Shown: positions 53,623 through 64,000, counted from the stretch's first letter. The stretch: DNA of 64,000 nt from Cystobasidiopsis lactophilus (GCA_001599975.1 BCIO01000003.1:2660677-2724676); one strand, 5' to 3'. A program made the numbers and translations. Notes: generated by a model from the letters alone, not told the origin.

Positions 53623-55153
53623 CTATTGCGTCTTCTTGTCGTCCGCGGGCGCGCCGTCCACTTTTTGGATGGCGGCCTGCATCTCGGCCGCTTGCCGGTC
53701 CACCTCGGCCCTGGCTTCCTTGCTTCCCAGCTTGGCCTGGAGCGCGAGGACGGTGAGGAGCGGGTCGTCGCTGGCTTTCGGCTCGCGGAAGGTGCCCCAG
53801 TACCGGTCTGCCCAGCAGAAGTATTGTCCTGCAAGATCATTTGGCCATGTAAGTCTATTGAAACGACTTCAAAGGGAGGGGAGGAACTTGCCCATGTTGT
53901 GGGTGAAGTACATGTGGTGGAGAGTATGGTGGGCCGGGCCGTTGATAAAGTACTCGAGGCCAGAGCCGACGCGCATGTCGGCGTCGTGGATGAGGATGGT
54001 CCATAGGTTGACGAAGCCAAACAGTCCTAGGAAGGCGAGCTTGTGGAGCGGGAAGAGGAAGATGAAGACGTGGTACGGCAGGGACTGGGCGTAGCCGTCC
54101 AGCGGGTGGAAAGCGTGCGAGGCCCAAGGCGTCGGGACTGTGCGTGCAAACTTTAGCATCCATCACCCCTTGGATGATAGGGAAAACACCCACTGATCCA
54201 CTTGTGGTGAGGCTTGTGGATATACTTGTAGACGCGCGGGTGGTGCTGCAAGTGAGAGATTTCAGCCGATCTGGCTTCCGGCTAGGGAGCCCGTGCGCGC
54301 TCACCTCGTAGCGATGAATGAAGTAGATGAGCAGGTCAGTGAACCAGAGGAAGAAGAACAGGCTGTGCCAGACGATCCTTTCTTCAGCTTACCGGAGCAA
54401 GCTAAGATGTAAGACGCAAACGCACCTGAAGACCAAGTACGCCCAACCCGCAGCTCCCCCTCCGAAAGGCCCTTCTGCCATCGTCCCGTAGCTCATGCTG
54501 TACCCTTGCGTCTCGGCCACGAACCACGGCACAGTGAGGATAGTAAGCCAAGCTGCGTCGACCCGCCCAATCAGCTTCGAGCACCATTCTGCGCGAAGAC
54601 GTAAAAACAAGCGTACGGAAGGCGATTAAGCTGGTTTGGATCTCCATCTTGATTTGACCCTTGAGGAACCTAGGGTGCTGCATCATCCGGTGGTCGTCTG
54701 TAAGGACACGCCTAAAGAGTTAGCCCCGACGAGCGGCGATGCGAGCGGCGAGCCTTACAGAGGTAGCGATAGGAGAAGCCGGCCATTGAGAAGTACATCA
54801 AGTGAATGCCAATCATCGTGATCACGGAGAGCTGTGGCCATGGCAATGAGAGCGACAGTTCAGCATAGAACTATGCGAGGGGGAGGAATGAGGCGCACCG
54901 AGAGGAACTGCCGCCGCCAATCTTCCCTCGGCCAAGCGGACACGGTGATCCACTCATCCTGCTCATTGTAGGCAGCCACAGAGAGCGCGGCCGTCGCCGC
55001 TGCCTTCAAAGCCGAGTTGGTCGCCGCTCCCCCAAACAAAGTCTGGTTCGTCGCCGCCTTCAGCAGCTCGTCCACCGGCATCCGCGCGGGCAGCAGCGCC
55101 GCCCAGACGCGGTCTAGGCACAGGTCGTCCAGCGTGTCCAGGACGAGATCCAT
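53623..55153 (-). CDS. ERG3: C-5 sterol desaturase
   Basis: Erg3 introduces the C5-C6 double bond in ergosterol synthesis in the ER. N-terminal exon MDLVLDTLDDLCLDRVW; membrane segments such as LSVITMIGIHLMYFS and the LFFFLWFTDLLIYFIHRYE segment. The three His boxes are present: HRYEHHP, HKPHHKW and HHTLHHMYF. The conserved SHAFHPLDGYAQSLPYHVF and WTILIHDAD lie between boxes two and three. A lysine-rich C-terminus ends PADDKKTQ. At least six introns. Everything needed for activity looks intact. The upstream 740 bp would carry sterol-responsive elements, but none was identified by eye. Confidence 0.92.
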
Positions 55154-55893
55154 CTTGTTAAAAAGTTTTGTTTAGAAAACAGGCGGCAGAGGGTCGGAGC
55201 CAGCAGAGGTGATTTTACGCCCCAAGCGTTTATTCTGGGGATCGGGGTTCTAAGGGAGGTCGAAGGGAATAGGCCGAAGGGCGGTAGGGATGGACGAGAA
55301 GGAACTGCTATTCTAGGGGTTGTTGGACGGCAGAGACAGAAGGCAGGAGGATCGCCCGACGCGGAAAATGGGCCCAGAATTGGCCTGCCCAACTGTTGGT
55401 GCTTGTATTTCAGAATCGCAATTGATTGGGTGGATCGTACTCTATGGCATCAAGAAAGGCTCTACAAGCGGGCGAAGGGCCAAGATCGAGCGAAAAGACG
55501 AGTGGCCGAGGGAGAACGATGGGTGGCAAATCAAGATTGGCGCGGCGTAGGAAATGGCGACCGCTGCCCTTCGCTCTCAAAATGAAGACAGGAAGAGGTG
55601 TAGAAGACGATGAATGTGAAGAGCGCTGACTGCTGGAGCAAAGGCGGGACTGAGGTGGAGATCGTCCGGTGGCGACTGAGAGCTGGCGGAGCGCCGAAGG
55701 CCAAAATGCCGTCGCTCGTTGTCAACGAAAAGGCTTTTGAGGTGTTGTGGACGAGTTGAAGAAGGGTCCGAGGTCGCTTCGAGAGCGGCGAAACGTGTGA
55801 TTTGTGGCGAAGCGACCGAATGACTGCCTCGACCCAATCGCTACTTAGCCGTGCGTCGAAAGGTTCGCAATGAAGTGACGTACGGAGTGTGAC
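55154..55893. other. intergenic region upstream of ERG3
   Basis: About 740 bp between the ERG3 start and the stop of the next minus-strand gene. No gene recognised. Expected to hold the ERG3 promoter. Confidence 0.45.
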
Positions 55894-57417
55894 CTATTGA
55901 GCAGATTCTTTGTCCGCGGTCAGCCTGGCCAGCGCTCGCTGCCCCCACCATGTGCTTGCCCACGAGTCCGCATTCAGCAATCCCGGCGCCTCAGAAGTCA
56001 ACTCCCACTTGTCGAAGAGGCTTCGTTTGCTTTCCCACTCTGAGACCCACTTTTCCTCTGAGCGTTCATCCTCTCTAGACCTGCACACCACGACCTTCAG
56101 TTTTGCCAAATGCGCCGGAAGGCGGGCCGCAATGCGCTCGAGTCTTTGCAGGCTGGATTCGTCGTAAGAAGGAAGTAAGAGCTGGAGACGTTCCAAATCA
56201 TGCTTGAAGATCTCTTGGGGGATCTTCTCGGGAGGGCCCAGGGGAATGGTGAGATGTTGGAGGTCGGCACTCGAAATCTCTCGCAAAATGTGGAAAGGAA
56301 AGACATCTACGAATTCCGCGTCCGTCATGAGATCCACTTCCAGTGTCTCGAGGGAGGTTGCGTGCTGGAGCAGGAGGCTGACCAATTCGAGTGAAGAGGG
56401 GGCCGACAAGTCGCAGGAGATCCGCAGCTGCTTGATGCCGTTGGCGTAGAAGAGCGGAAAGGGTGCTGAAAAGTCATAAGAGACGATTCGGATCGCCCAA
56501 ATGCACGCGGCCAATGCGAATTTGGAGATGTCAATTGACTGAAATGTATTGTTGTTTTTGACGGCTGTTTCCATCTGGCGCGCCAATAAGAGAAGAGGAA
56601 GCTCCTCGTGGTATAGCGAAAGATAGATTTGTTCTAGTCGAGGCAAAGGCGTGGACAGCAGCCTTCGTCCGGACAGTGTGCCACAGACCGCGGCTTCGAG
56701 AAACAGGTGAGTAGTCGTCCCTTGCGCCCAAGATTCCCAAAATATCATTCCATGCTCGAGAGAGAACGTGAAGATGTAAAGACCCATCAATTTCGGGCTG
56801 CGAAGTCGGGCCACGATGGAATTGAGGCTATGGACGAAAGGTACGAGGTGGTCAAGAAGACGAGGAGAGGTCGTTTCTTCTTTTGGCAGGTCGAAAGAGA
56901 CACAGATCTCTTGAGTGTAGTGTTCTGCCGTGGCCCAATCCAAAGCGCTGATCCTGGCCGCGAGTCCATCCAGGCCCCCGCGCGCGATAAACTGTTGCCT
57001 CGTCTGCTCATCGTTGGCTTCGAAGGATATCCAGAGAGCACGCCAGATGGACCGCCTCGCAATTTCGGTCAAGTGTTTGGAGATTAACTGGTAGGAGAGC
57101 GACCCAGGCAGGTAAGGCTGGTCGGCGGTGATGGACAGCATTTGGGAGAAGAAGCAGTTTTGCGCCCCGATTTCAGTCTCTTTCTCGGTAGCCTTGCGAG
57201 TCACAGCAAACGAGAAGATCTCTTCTAGGATCGAGATGGGCAGCGATAGCAAATTGATGTGCGACTGCAGCCAGCAAACGTCAGAATTCGTTTCGCCTTT
57301 GACAGGCTGCTCAACGAGCAGAGCGGCGCACCATTTGGCAGCCGTAGCTATCTCCTTTGCCAAGAGTCTGTGGGGCAGAGCAGTGGCCGAGCGAAAAGGC
57401 GCGCTGGGCGGGAGCAA
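55894..57417 (-). CDS. F-box-like protein, unknown
   Basis: One long open frame of about 500 codons. An F-box-like helix pair, LLSLPISILEEIFSFAV, lies near residue 55, followed by ISKHLTEIARRSIWRALWI. The remainder alternates short leucine-rich strands and helices (LETLEVDLMT, LQHLTIPLG, LERLQLLLPS), as in LRR-type F-box proteins. The frame opens at a TTG (57417) with no nearby in-frame ATG, so the true start probably lies in a 5' exon further upstream or at an internal Met. SCF substrate-receptor function is inferred from the architecture only. Confidence 0.55.
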   Translation of the reverse strand: MLPPSAPFRSATALPHRLLAKEIATAAKWCAALLVEQPVKGETNSDVCWLQSHINLLSLPISILEEIFSFAVTRKATEKETEIGAQNCFFSQMLSITADQPYLPGSLSYQLISKHLTEIARRSIWRALWISFEANDEQTRQQFIARGGLDGLAARISALDWATAEHYTQEICVSFDLPKEETTSPRLLDHLVPFVHSLNSIVARLRSPKLMGLYIFTFSLEHGMIFWESWAQGTTTHLFLEAAVCGTLSGRRLLSTPLPRLEQIYLSLYHEELPLLLLARQMETAVKNNNTFQSIDISKFALAACIWAIRIVSYDFSAPFPLFYANGIKQLRISCDLSAPSSLELVSLLLQHATSLETLEVDLMTDAEFVDVFPFHILREISSADLQHLTIPLGPPEKIPQEIFKHDLERLQLLLPSYDESSLQRLERIAARLPAHLAKLKVVVCRSREDERSEEKWVSEWESKRSLFDKWELTSEAPGLLNADSWASTWWGQRALARLTADKESAQ

Positions 57418-57739
57418 GATGTTTGGCGGAGCTGAGCTCCGCGATGCACGCGTCCCCGGGTGGCAAAAATGGTGCTACAGTCGCTCGCAAGGTTCACGAG
57501 CATCATAAAGCTGCTTTAAACGTGCTGTCCTTGGTGGTATCCACAAGTGAAACATTGCAGCGGCCTCCACTATCGCGCGGCACCCTTTTGCCGCTCCTTC
57601 GACTTCGACCCTGCGACTCAATCCGTCAAAACGCTGTCCACTTCAGACTCTGATTCAATTAAAGTGGAACTGTCTCCAAAGTTCTGTGTAATGAAGGGGT
57701 GAATCGGGATGCTGAAGCAAAGCCGAGCATTTAAAGAAC

Positions 57740-58355
57740 TTAGCTGACCTTGCATTCCGAGATCTCCGCATGAGCACTCTCTGCAGTCATCTGCATGGTA
57801 CTCTTGCGCTTCTGTTGATTTTGCTGGTCGCGTAAAGCGTCCGCTTTAGCCTTCGCTGCCAAAAATCGAGGTCGGTCGCGAATGTAGTCTGCGTTCAAGA
57901 GGGTGAGCTCGCAAGGCACACCGATGTTGACTGGGTACTCACATCGGAGGGCAGCGCATCGCTCAGGCACTGTACGAGGTCTGTCGTAATCATAATAGTG
58001 CCTAAATTTGCGCTGGTTGTTGTAATGTTCTATGTCTTGCTGCGTGTACCCCCAGTCGATGCCTTCAGCAACTCCTTGGCTTTTGGCCAGAGTGTACCGC
58101 TCCACTAGAGCCACGCTTCTCTTGATCTCCGCCTTCCCTTTCTGCATTCGCTCTTTCAAAGCCATATCCAACAGCGACGTGTCGCTGAGCCAGAAAGCGA
58201 GATGTGTAGAGCGCTTCTTCCGCGGCGGTGTACAAGTGCTTAGTTCGTTCGCCGAAATAGGATATGATAGGAAACTCGCGACCGCTGTAAGGCGCTTTCT
58301 TGAAGGCTTCAATAGCAGAATCTGCAGCTTGCTCCAGCAATGAAGGGCTCTCCAT
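57740..58355 (-). CDS. Unknown small protein, two exons
   Basis: Not recognised. Exon 1 (58234-58355) reads MESPSLLEQAADSAIEAF, REFPIISYFGERTKHF. A 49-nt intron (GTACAC...CTCAG) restores the frame to exon 2 (57740-58184), which reads DTSLLDMALKERMQKGKAEIK and then QGVAEGIDWGYTQQDIEHYN, YYDYDRPRTVPERCAALRCEYP and LNADYIRDRPRFLAAKAKADAL, ending SECKVS. Total 567 nt, divisible by three, 188 residues. Charged and helical, no signal peptide or TM segment. A GTCAGC donor-like site overlaps the stop, so a further exon is possible. Confidence 0.55.
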
Positions 58356-59096
58356 TGCGGCTGATGACAAAGAAAGGGAAGGCAATCAGAGATAGTGAGC
58401 ATTGCGTCTCTAAGGTTCAACGGCTTTCTGCCCCGCAGGCACCGAAAGCGAGCTCTGACGCAGCTCCTCACCTCCGAAAAGATCCAAAGATCTACCGTGC
58501 CGCTCTAGAACCGGGCATTGAGAGGAACTCCTGACATTAACAGCCCGCCATTCCGAACCGAAGTCGGGCAAAGCGTGTCGCGCAAGAGCAGCCAGACCCA
58601 GACGCCCAGCGGGACAAAAATGGAAAGAAAATTCCTTGTAGAGCAGTGTTGAGTCTTGCAGCGCACTTGCAAGGAAAAAAGGGCGGCATTGGGTGGCAAA
58701 GTGGCAGCCGAGCAGAAAGACATCACAGGAAGCCCGCGGTGCCCAGTTCTCCCTCTCTGGCCCACAGTCAATTCGAACTGAATTAGAATCTTAAGTGGGG
58801 GCACTTGAAGGTAAGCGACACAGGCAATTTGTGGAGCAAAGCTCCTTCCTCTCTGCTCGCTCCCGAACGAGAGGACCCTCCAGAAAGGTGGTAGCTTGGG
58901 ACTATAAGGACAAGGTTTCATAATGCAGAGGAATATGGACACAACAAGGGGGTTCAAAAGCATTTCGTGTGCTGAGCTTCTGTTGGGTCAAACAAACATT
59001 TTCGAAAGGTTCATCATTCGGTGTCGTGTGTAGATTGAAGGTCGTTATAAACATTGATGCGGGCGTTCAAAGAGAAGTGGGTGGCGCGTTGGAGAG
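58356..59096. other. intergenic region between the unknown gene and TPS1
   Basis: About 740 bp, with a 150-codon minus-strand frame near 58505-58963 that has no recognisable motif and is judged fortuitous. Presumed promoter of the unknown gene and TPS1 3' flank. Confidence 0.4.
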
Positions 59097-61519
59097 CTAT
59101 TTAGAGGAGCGCTTGCTGTGGCCGGTCTTCTTGTTAAGGGACGAGATGCGTTGCATTTCCGAGCAGAACGAGAGGCCTGTGAGTTCCAGTTGAAAGATCA
59201 GACCGATCAAGTGATCTGGCTGTACTGGCATCACTCACCCCAACTGTAACACGCCGGCACAGATCGAGCTCAGCTAAGAGAGCTAAAGGGAATGCAGCGC
59301 TCACAACACAGAGGTGTATTTGTTCACTGTGCATGAAAATCATCACACTTTAGCTCAGTTAGGGCTAAGGGAGAAGCAGGACGCACCATATTGACTGAGC
59401 TTGGTGTAATTGCCCTGCTTGCTGGCGGGGTCCATGGTGACGGCGGCGTGGATACCATCCGCCACTTCTTCGATGTTCCACTGTGGAGGGGCCACTCGCG
59501 TTAGCTGAGACAGCTACGGTAAGAGAAGCGACCCACAGGGTTGACGATGATGGACCCGTTCAAAGAGTGCGCCGCGCCGGCAAACTCGGAGAGGATCATA
59601 GCGCCTTGCCTCTCGGCTCTGCAAGCTCAACAATTTAGCTTTGAAGCCAAAATGGCTAAGGTGAGCAGAACTTACTGCTGTGAATGAAGAATCACAAAAG
59701 AGCAATCAGACGCAAGTCAGATAAGGTGAAAAGTTCGCCACTCACGCAAGCGACGTATTCATACGACACCAGGTTCATGCCGTCCCTGGTGCTGGTGACC
59801 AAGCACGCATCGCCGACCGCATACAGCGCGCACAGCTCGTCGAACGTGACGGACTGGTGCATGAAGTGGATGGGCATGAACTCGATGGTGCCGAACCGGC
59901 CGTTGATGCGCCCGACCAGCTCGTTCACCAGCGCGCGCAGGTTCTGGTACTCCTCCACGTCCTGCCTCGACGGCACGGCGACTTGGACGAGGACGACCTT
60001 GCCGATCCACTCTGGGTGCTCGGTCAAGAACACCTCGAGGCCGAGCAGCTTTTGGGGCACGCCTTTGATGTAGTCCAAGCGGTCGACGCCGACGATGACT
60101 TTGACGTCTTGGAAGCGGTTCTCGAGCTGCTTGATCCGCTTCCGCACCGAGTCCTTCGCCAGGTTGTCGGTGAACTGGGTCGGGTCGATGCCGATGGGAA
60201 ACGTGCCGACGTGCGCGTACCGTCCGTCAAAGTCGACGCCGTTCGGTAGCGTGGCGAGGCCCAGGATGCGGGTGCAGGAGGAGAGGAAGTGGCGGGCGTA
60301 GTCGTACGTGTGGAAGCCGATTAAATCGCAGTTGAGCATGCCCAGCAAGATGTCCTTTCGAACCGGCAGGATCCTGTAGCGGCCCCCGAACCTATTGAGT
60401 ACTAATGTGCAATAAGGTAAGCGAGCCAGTCCCACCTGAAGATCTCAGAGCTGGGGAAGGGCGTGTGCAGGAAGAAGCCAATGGTGACGTTCGCTTTCGG
60501 CTGGAGGTTGGGCGGGGAGAGCGAGCTGTCGTCGATGCGGGTGTTGGCGAAGGAGCCGGCGGTGCCGTGGGAGGGCTTGCGGCTGCGGCGCCAGGAGGTG
60601 GCCGAGGCGGAGGAGGAGGAGCGGCCTTTGCCTTGCCGGAACGACTTGGCCTGGTCCTCCAAGCTGCCGGACAGGACGAGCTGCTTGCCCTCTAGAGCCA
60701 TGCGGAGCATCTTAGGTAGCAGCATAACTGTGCATCGGTCGTCCGCAGCAATATCTCAGGGAGAGCAAGAGATGTAAGGGAGGGGAAACGCACGGTGGTA
60801 GTCCTGGACCCAAACGAGATCCCCAGGCTGGACGACCTCCGCGACCGCGTTGCTAAAGGCCAAGTTGGCTTCCCTATAAGCCAGCCAGTCCGTCTCGTCG
60901 AACCGCATCTCAGCATTATCTGCCTGACGTATTGAGCTGCGAAGTTGTGCTGTGCAGAATGGGGAAAAGGCAACGAACGGTAGTGGAAGAGGGGCCAGAG
61001 GATCGAGTTGGAGAAGCCGTTGTAGTGGCGGTCCGCAATCTCGTCGGAGAGGTAGACCGGCGTGCACTGGTACTCGTCGTATAGCCTTTTGGACAGATGC
61101 TCCCGCTCGTTCTCCGGCACATCCAGGCCTGTACACATCCATCTTCAACCGCCATCCTGTGATGGATAGTGTGAAGAAGCAACGTACCAGGCCAGCCAAT
61201 CCAAGTGAAGTCCATCTGCTTCTTGCAGCCAGACAGAGCAGAGACGAGGCCGCCCGAGGAGAGCTTGAAGTTGTAGGTCCCATCCGCCTCGCGCGAGATG
61301 GTGACTGGCAGCCTATTGGACACGACGATCAACCGCCCAGCGTCGTGGCTTAGCGTGGGCAGGCTCGTCTCAGCGGCGCCTGTGAACCGTAACATGCAGC
61401 CAGACTGAGCTCGTGAAATGATTGGGGCTGAGGTAGGGGCAATGAGGCTCACCTGGGATGCCAGCATTGGGTCGCTTGAGCTCATTGATGGGTGCCAGCA
61501 AAGGCGAAGCGGGATCCAT
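59097..61519 (-). CDS. TPS1: Trehalose-6-phosphate synthase
   Basis: A GT20 enzyme making trehalose-6-phosphate from UDP-glucose and glucose-6-phosphate. Exons read MDPASPLLAPINELKRPN, RLIVVSNRLPVTI, FKLSSGGLVSALSG, FTWIGWPG, NGFSNSILWPLFHYR, DLVWVQDYH, IGFFLHTPFPSSEIFR, LIGFHTYDYARHFLS, VIVGVDRLDYIKGVPQKL, YAVGDACLVTSTRDGMNLV and GAMILSEFAGAAHSL. It ends with NKYTSVFWG, completed by a 5-nt microexon, and HSKRSSK. All donor and acceptor-sugar residues are present. An extra segment of about 70 low-complexity residues (LSGSLEDQAKS to LQPKANVT) sits just before the IGFFLHTPFP motif. Confidence 0.93.
59239..59243 (-). other. TPS1: 5-nt microexon of TPS1
   Basis: TTGGG between a TTACAG acceptor and a GTGAGT donor. 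It completes the family motif (F/W) W-G between the KYTSV exon and the last exon, and keeps the frame on both sides. Confidence 0.7.
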
Positions 61520-61649
61520 CACTGCTGTTTGCGTTTGAGGGGAGAAAGGCGGACGTCGAGAAGCAAGGGTTGTCTGTGACCCTCCACGTTCTCTTGACTG
61601 CCTTTGCCACTGCTTTTGGGCGTACACTTATTTTGCTCCAGTGAACAGC

Positions 61650-63061
61650 ATGAAACGGAAAGCCACAGCTTTACAGCGGCTCACCCGCGAGAGCGTACGT
61701 CTTTCCTCCCTCCACAGCTGTCACCAAACAGCTCCAATGGCTTGGGACTGTACAGTTCCAAGACTTCTCCCAGCCTTTCGTCGAGCTCTGCTCCCACTGC
61801 ACCCGCCAGGACTGCGCCAAGCTCAACGACGCTTGCCCCAAAGCGCACTTTGTCGCCCTCGTCCGCCCGCACACCGACCCTTCTCTAGGGGACTGCTCGT
61901 TCTTGAACCAGTGCCACAGACCGGAGCAGTGCCGGTACTTGCACTATGAGCTGGAGGACTTGCCGAGCTTGAAAGCGGCGCAGGAGGTCGTGGAGGCCAG
62001 GCAGGCGAAGAAGCGCAAGATGGGCGACTACGAGCCGAGGGACAATGGGCTCTTGATGGCTGCTGAGAAAGTCAAAGCGGTGGGTGCTGATGGCCTCTTC
62101 AGATCTTCAGCCATGCTTAGGTCTTCTTGCTGTCGTTGGCCCTCACAGGAACCGGCGCAGTGGATCGAGTGCGACCTCCGCCACTTGAAGCCCGAGGCGC
62201 TCGGCAAGTTCGACGTGATCATGGCTGACCCACCTTGGTGAGCCGGTAGCCTTGCCTTATCATCCTCTCAAAAGGCTGATATTTCATGGCCGGGCTGAAC
62301 AGGGACATCCATCAAAGTCTTCCTTAGCAAGTCGCTCTTCTCCTCTCATATCAGATCCCCCTCTGATCTTCAAGTTGTGAGTTGCTTGCAGTGGCACGCT
62401 CTCAGATGACGAGATGAAGTCCCTCGTCATCCCACACCTGCAAGACGCCGGCGGCCTGCTCTTCCTCTGGGTGACCGGCCGAGCGATGGAAGTCGGGCGG
62501 GACTGCCTCTCCGCCTGGGGCTACAAGCGCATCGATGAGATCGTCTGGGTCAAGACGAGCCAGCTTCAAAAGCTCATTCGGACTGGTGAGCCTGCCTTCT
62601 CCCTTCAGCTCGCTGAGCTTAGTGCTCAAGGCGAATCACAGGTCGAACGGGTCATTGGTTAAACCATGCCAAAGAACACTGCTTGGTCGCCTACAAGCTG
62701 CCGGACCAGAACACCCAAACCCAAGAGGAGAGCCTGGGCTGGGTCAACAAAGGCATCGACGCCGACGTGATCGTGGCCCAAGTCCGCGAGACGAGTCGGA
62801 AACCGGACGAGGTGTACTCCATGATCGAGCGCTTGGCACCTTCTGCGCGGAGGCTGGAGATCTTTGGCCGGATGCACAATACCAGGCCCGGGTGGTGAGT
62901 GGTGCTCCATTGAACACTTTGACAGGTACACTTGTCTCACTGTCTAGCCGCTGTCTCGCAGGTTGACGATTGGGAACCAACTCGAAGGAAGAAGCTCCGT
63001 CCACGACCCCGAGCTCAAAACCAGGTGGAACAAGTGCAATCCGGACCGCGCCATTTCGTAG
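61650..63061 (+). CDS. IME4: METTL3/Ime4-type mRNA N6-adenosine methyltransferase (MT-A70)
   Basis: [15 protein letters not shown] starts the protein. Exon 2 carries two CCCH zinc-finger-like elements ([20 protein letters not shown] and [18 protein letters not shown]), as in METTL3. Then come a basic [12 protein letters not shown] linker, [21 protein letters not shown] (catalytic DPPW), [34 protein letters not shown] and [30 protein letters not shown]. Those two parts are joined across an intron. It continues with [49 protein letters not shown] and a final exon ending NPDRAIS. All catalytic residues are present, so m6A writing is likely, with a METTL14-like partner not in the window. The gene is divergent from TPS1 with 130 bp between starts. 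Confidence 0.92.
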
Positions 63062-63339
63062 CAATGGCCCTGGGTCCCTGTGGCTCAAGCGTGAGTGCCG
63101 ACCACCTTGATACACGCAAACGTGTGTCTGACATCTTGGGTCTCACAGTTTTGGTCCTGTCGGGTGAGAATATTGTGCTTTCGGCTTTTTGCGACTCGAT
63201 CTCATCTTCAAAAGTAGTCCCCGACTGTTGGGCGCGACCTATGAGGTCAAAAATTGGCCCCGTGTCCGTCAGCAAAGCGTGAGTGGGTGGATATTTTCAT
63301 CTGACCTTCGAAATTCGCTCAAGGTACCATTAAGGTCTT
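63062..63339. other. spacer between METTL3 and its decayed copy
   Basis: About 280 bp with no recognised feature. It may be METTL3 3' UTR or more strongly decayed duplicate. Confidence 0.4.
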
Positions 63340-63780
63340 TGCCTTTTGGCCCACAGGACCGATGCACTCCACTTCCGCCAAGCTCGACGTAATCATGGCC
63401 GATTAGACTTGGTGAGGAGCATCGTTTCTTTCATATGCTCACAGGGCTGATGCACTTCGTTCATTCTCGAAGAAATTCATCAACGTCTTCTTTAGCAAGT
63501 CCCCATCTCCTCCGATATCAGACCCTCCCTCTGATTTGCTCTTTGGTGCTTTCTTGCAGTGGCACGCTCTCAGACGACAGATTGAAGTCCCTCGCTACCG
63601 CGCACTTCCAAGACGCCAGTGGCCTTCTTTTCCCTTGGTCAACGCGCGGGCAAGTCAAGGCTTGTTCAAGGTGAGCTTGGCATCCACCTTTCAGCCCTTA
63701 GAGCTGGGTTCAGGGTGTCGCCTCACAGGTCGGAAAAGGCCCGATGGCCTACATTACAACTTGAAGGGATGGAACGAGGG
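63340..63780 (+). pseudogene. decayed partial tandem copy of the METTL3/Ime4 gene
   Basis: Sequence from about 63340 repeats, in order, pieces of the gene just upstream: the exon end with the equivalent of [11 protein letters not shown] (here D-stop-T-W), the following intron with TTAGCAAGTC, ATATCAGA and CCTCTGAT, the exon [31 protein letters not shown]-like sequence, and the next intron through CACAGGTCGAA/CACAGGTCGGAA. The catalytic Pro-Pro is lost to a stop, and the segment between the two introns is shortened. It is a non-functional 3'-proximal duplication. Confidence 0.85.
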
Positions 63781-64000
63781 CCGGTGTACAATGTCGTTGA
63801 ACGGTTAAGACCTAGTACGCAATTGCAAGGACGGCCTGAATAACTTGCTGGTATCTATTGGAAGGAAAGGGTGGCAAAGACAGCATTGAGAACAAGCCAA
63901 GTTGGCCTGGAGCGCAACTCTTGATTTCAACAAGGGGGAATGAACAGCCCGTGTATCAGAAAGATCAAGCAACAACAAGGGACTTTGAGCTAGAGAGAAG
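63781..64000. other. right window end
   Basis: About 220 bp after the decayed METTL3 copy. No feature recognised. Confidence 0.4.

Noticed and set aside
58065-58385. Apparent frameshift in the small unknown gene
   Set aside because: A 49-nt intron with GTACAC donor and CTCAG acceptor restores the frame and gives a total length divisible by three.
58505-58963. 150-codon minus-strand open frame
   Set aside because: No conserved motif, odd composition, and it sits in an expected promoter and leader region. Likely chance.
1-64000. CRISPR array, LTR element, rRNA or telomeric repeat
   Set aside because: No regularly spaced repeats, long terminal repeats, reverse transcriptase or integrase motifs, or rRNA-like sequence were seen.

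Overview
The window is nuclear DNA of a basidiomycete fungus. Nearly every gene is broken by short introns of about 40-75 nt, genes lie on both strands with short spacers, and most products have clear fungal orthologues. The style (intron-rich, Ser/Thr/Pro-rich linkers, GC-rich codons, an m6A-type METTL3 gene retained) suggests a Pucciniomycotina yeast such as a Microbotryomycetes member. That placement is inference. Exon models were built by eye from splice signals, frame continuity and conserved protein motifs.

Layout. 0.6-6.0 kb: P4-ATPase flippase (+). 6.3-7.7 kb: PAM17 (-). 8.3-9.9 kb: secreted GH26-like glycosidase (+) with a small inverted-repeat element in its last intron. 10.0-13.8 kb: two tandem members of a kinase family (-), the first with an apparent ubiquitin-like N-terminus. 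14.4-15.7 kb: NUR1-like (-). 16.2-18.4 kb: MFS drug/polyamine antiporter (+). 18.6-19.9 kb: Ser-rich secreted protein (-). 20.4-23.5 kb: COG1 (-). 23.8-25.8 kb: two related Cys-rich secreted proteins (-), one ending in a PAN-like domain. 26.4-27.4 kb: GNAT (+). 28.2-30.6 kb: RCO1 (+). 30.8-34.8 kb: insulysin-type protease (-). 35.7-37.3 kb: two tandem HG.GE-motif proteins (+). 37.5-40.8 kb: three tandem paralogues of an unrecognised family (-). 41.2-41.9 kb: small membrane protein (+). 43.2-45.1 kb: RAI1/DXO (-), head to head with TFB1 (+, 45.2-47.3 kb). 47.9-50.1 kb: AtuA/DUF1446 protein (+). 50.6-52.2 kb: third kinase-family member (+). 52.3-53.5 kb: TAN1 (+). 53.6-55.2 kb: ERG3 (-). 55.9-57.4 kb: F-box-like (-). 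57.7-58.4 kb: unknown (-). 59.1-61.5 kb: TPS1 (-). 61.7-63.1 kb: METTL3/IME4 (+), followed by a decayed partial copy of itself.

Most genes are housekeeping: membrane asymmetry and sterols (flippase, ERG3), Golgi tethering (COG1), mitochondrial import (PAM17), chromatin (RCO1, NUR1), transcription and RNA (TFB1, RAI1, TAN1, METTL3), and stress sugar (TPS1). The accessory part is the kinase family, the 37.5-40.8 kb family and the small secreted proteins.

The most striking signal is in PAM17. A 41-nt exon encoding the invariant GSLKDYRQWLR segment occurs twice in tandem, with matching splice phases and mostly synonymous differences. Only one copy can be used at a time without a premature stop, so this looks like a mutually exclusive exon pair in a fungal import-motor gene. 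The window also has several microexons (5, 7 and 9 nt well supported; 6 nt possible).
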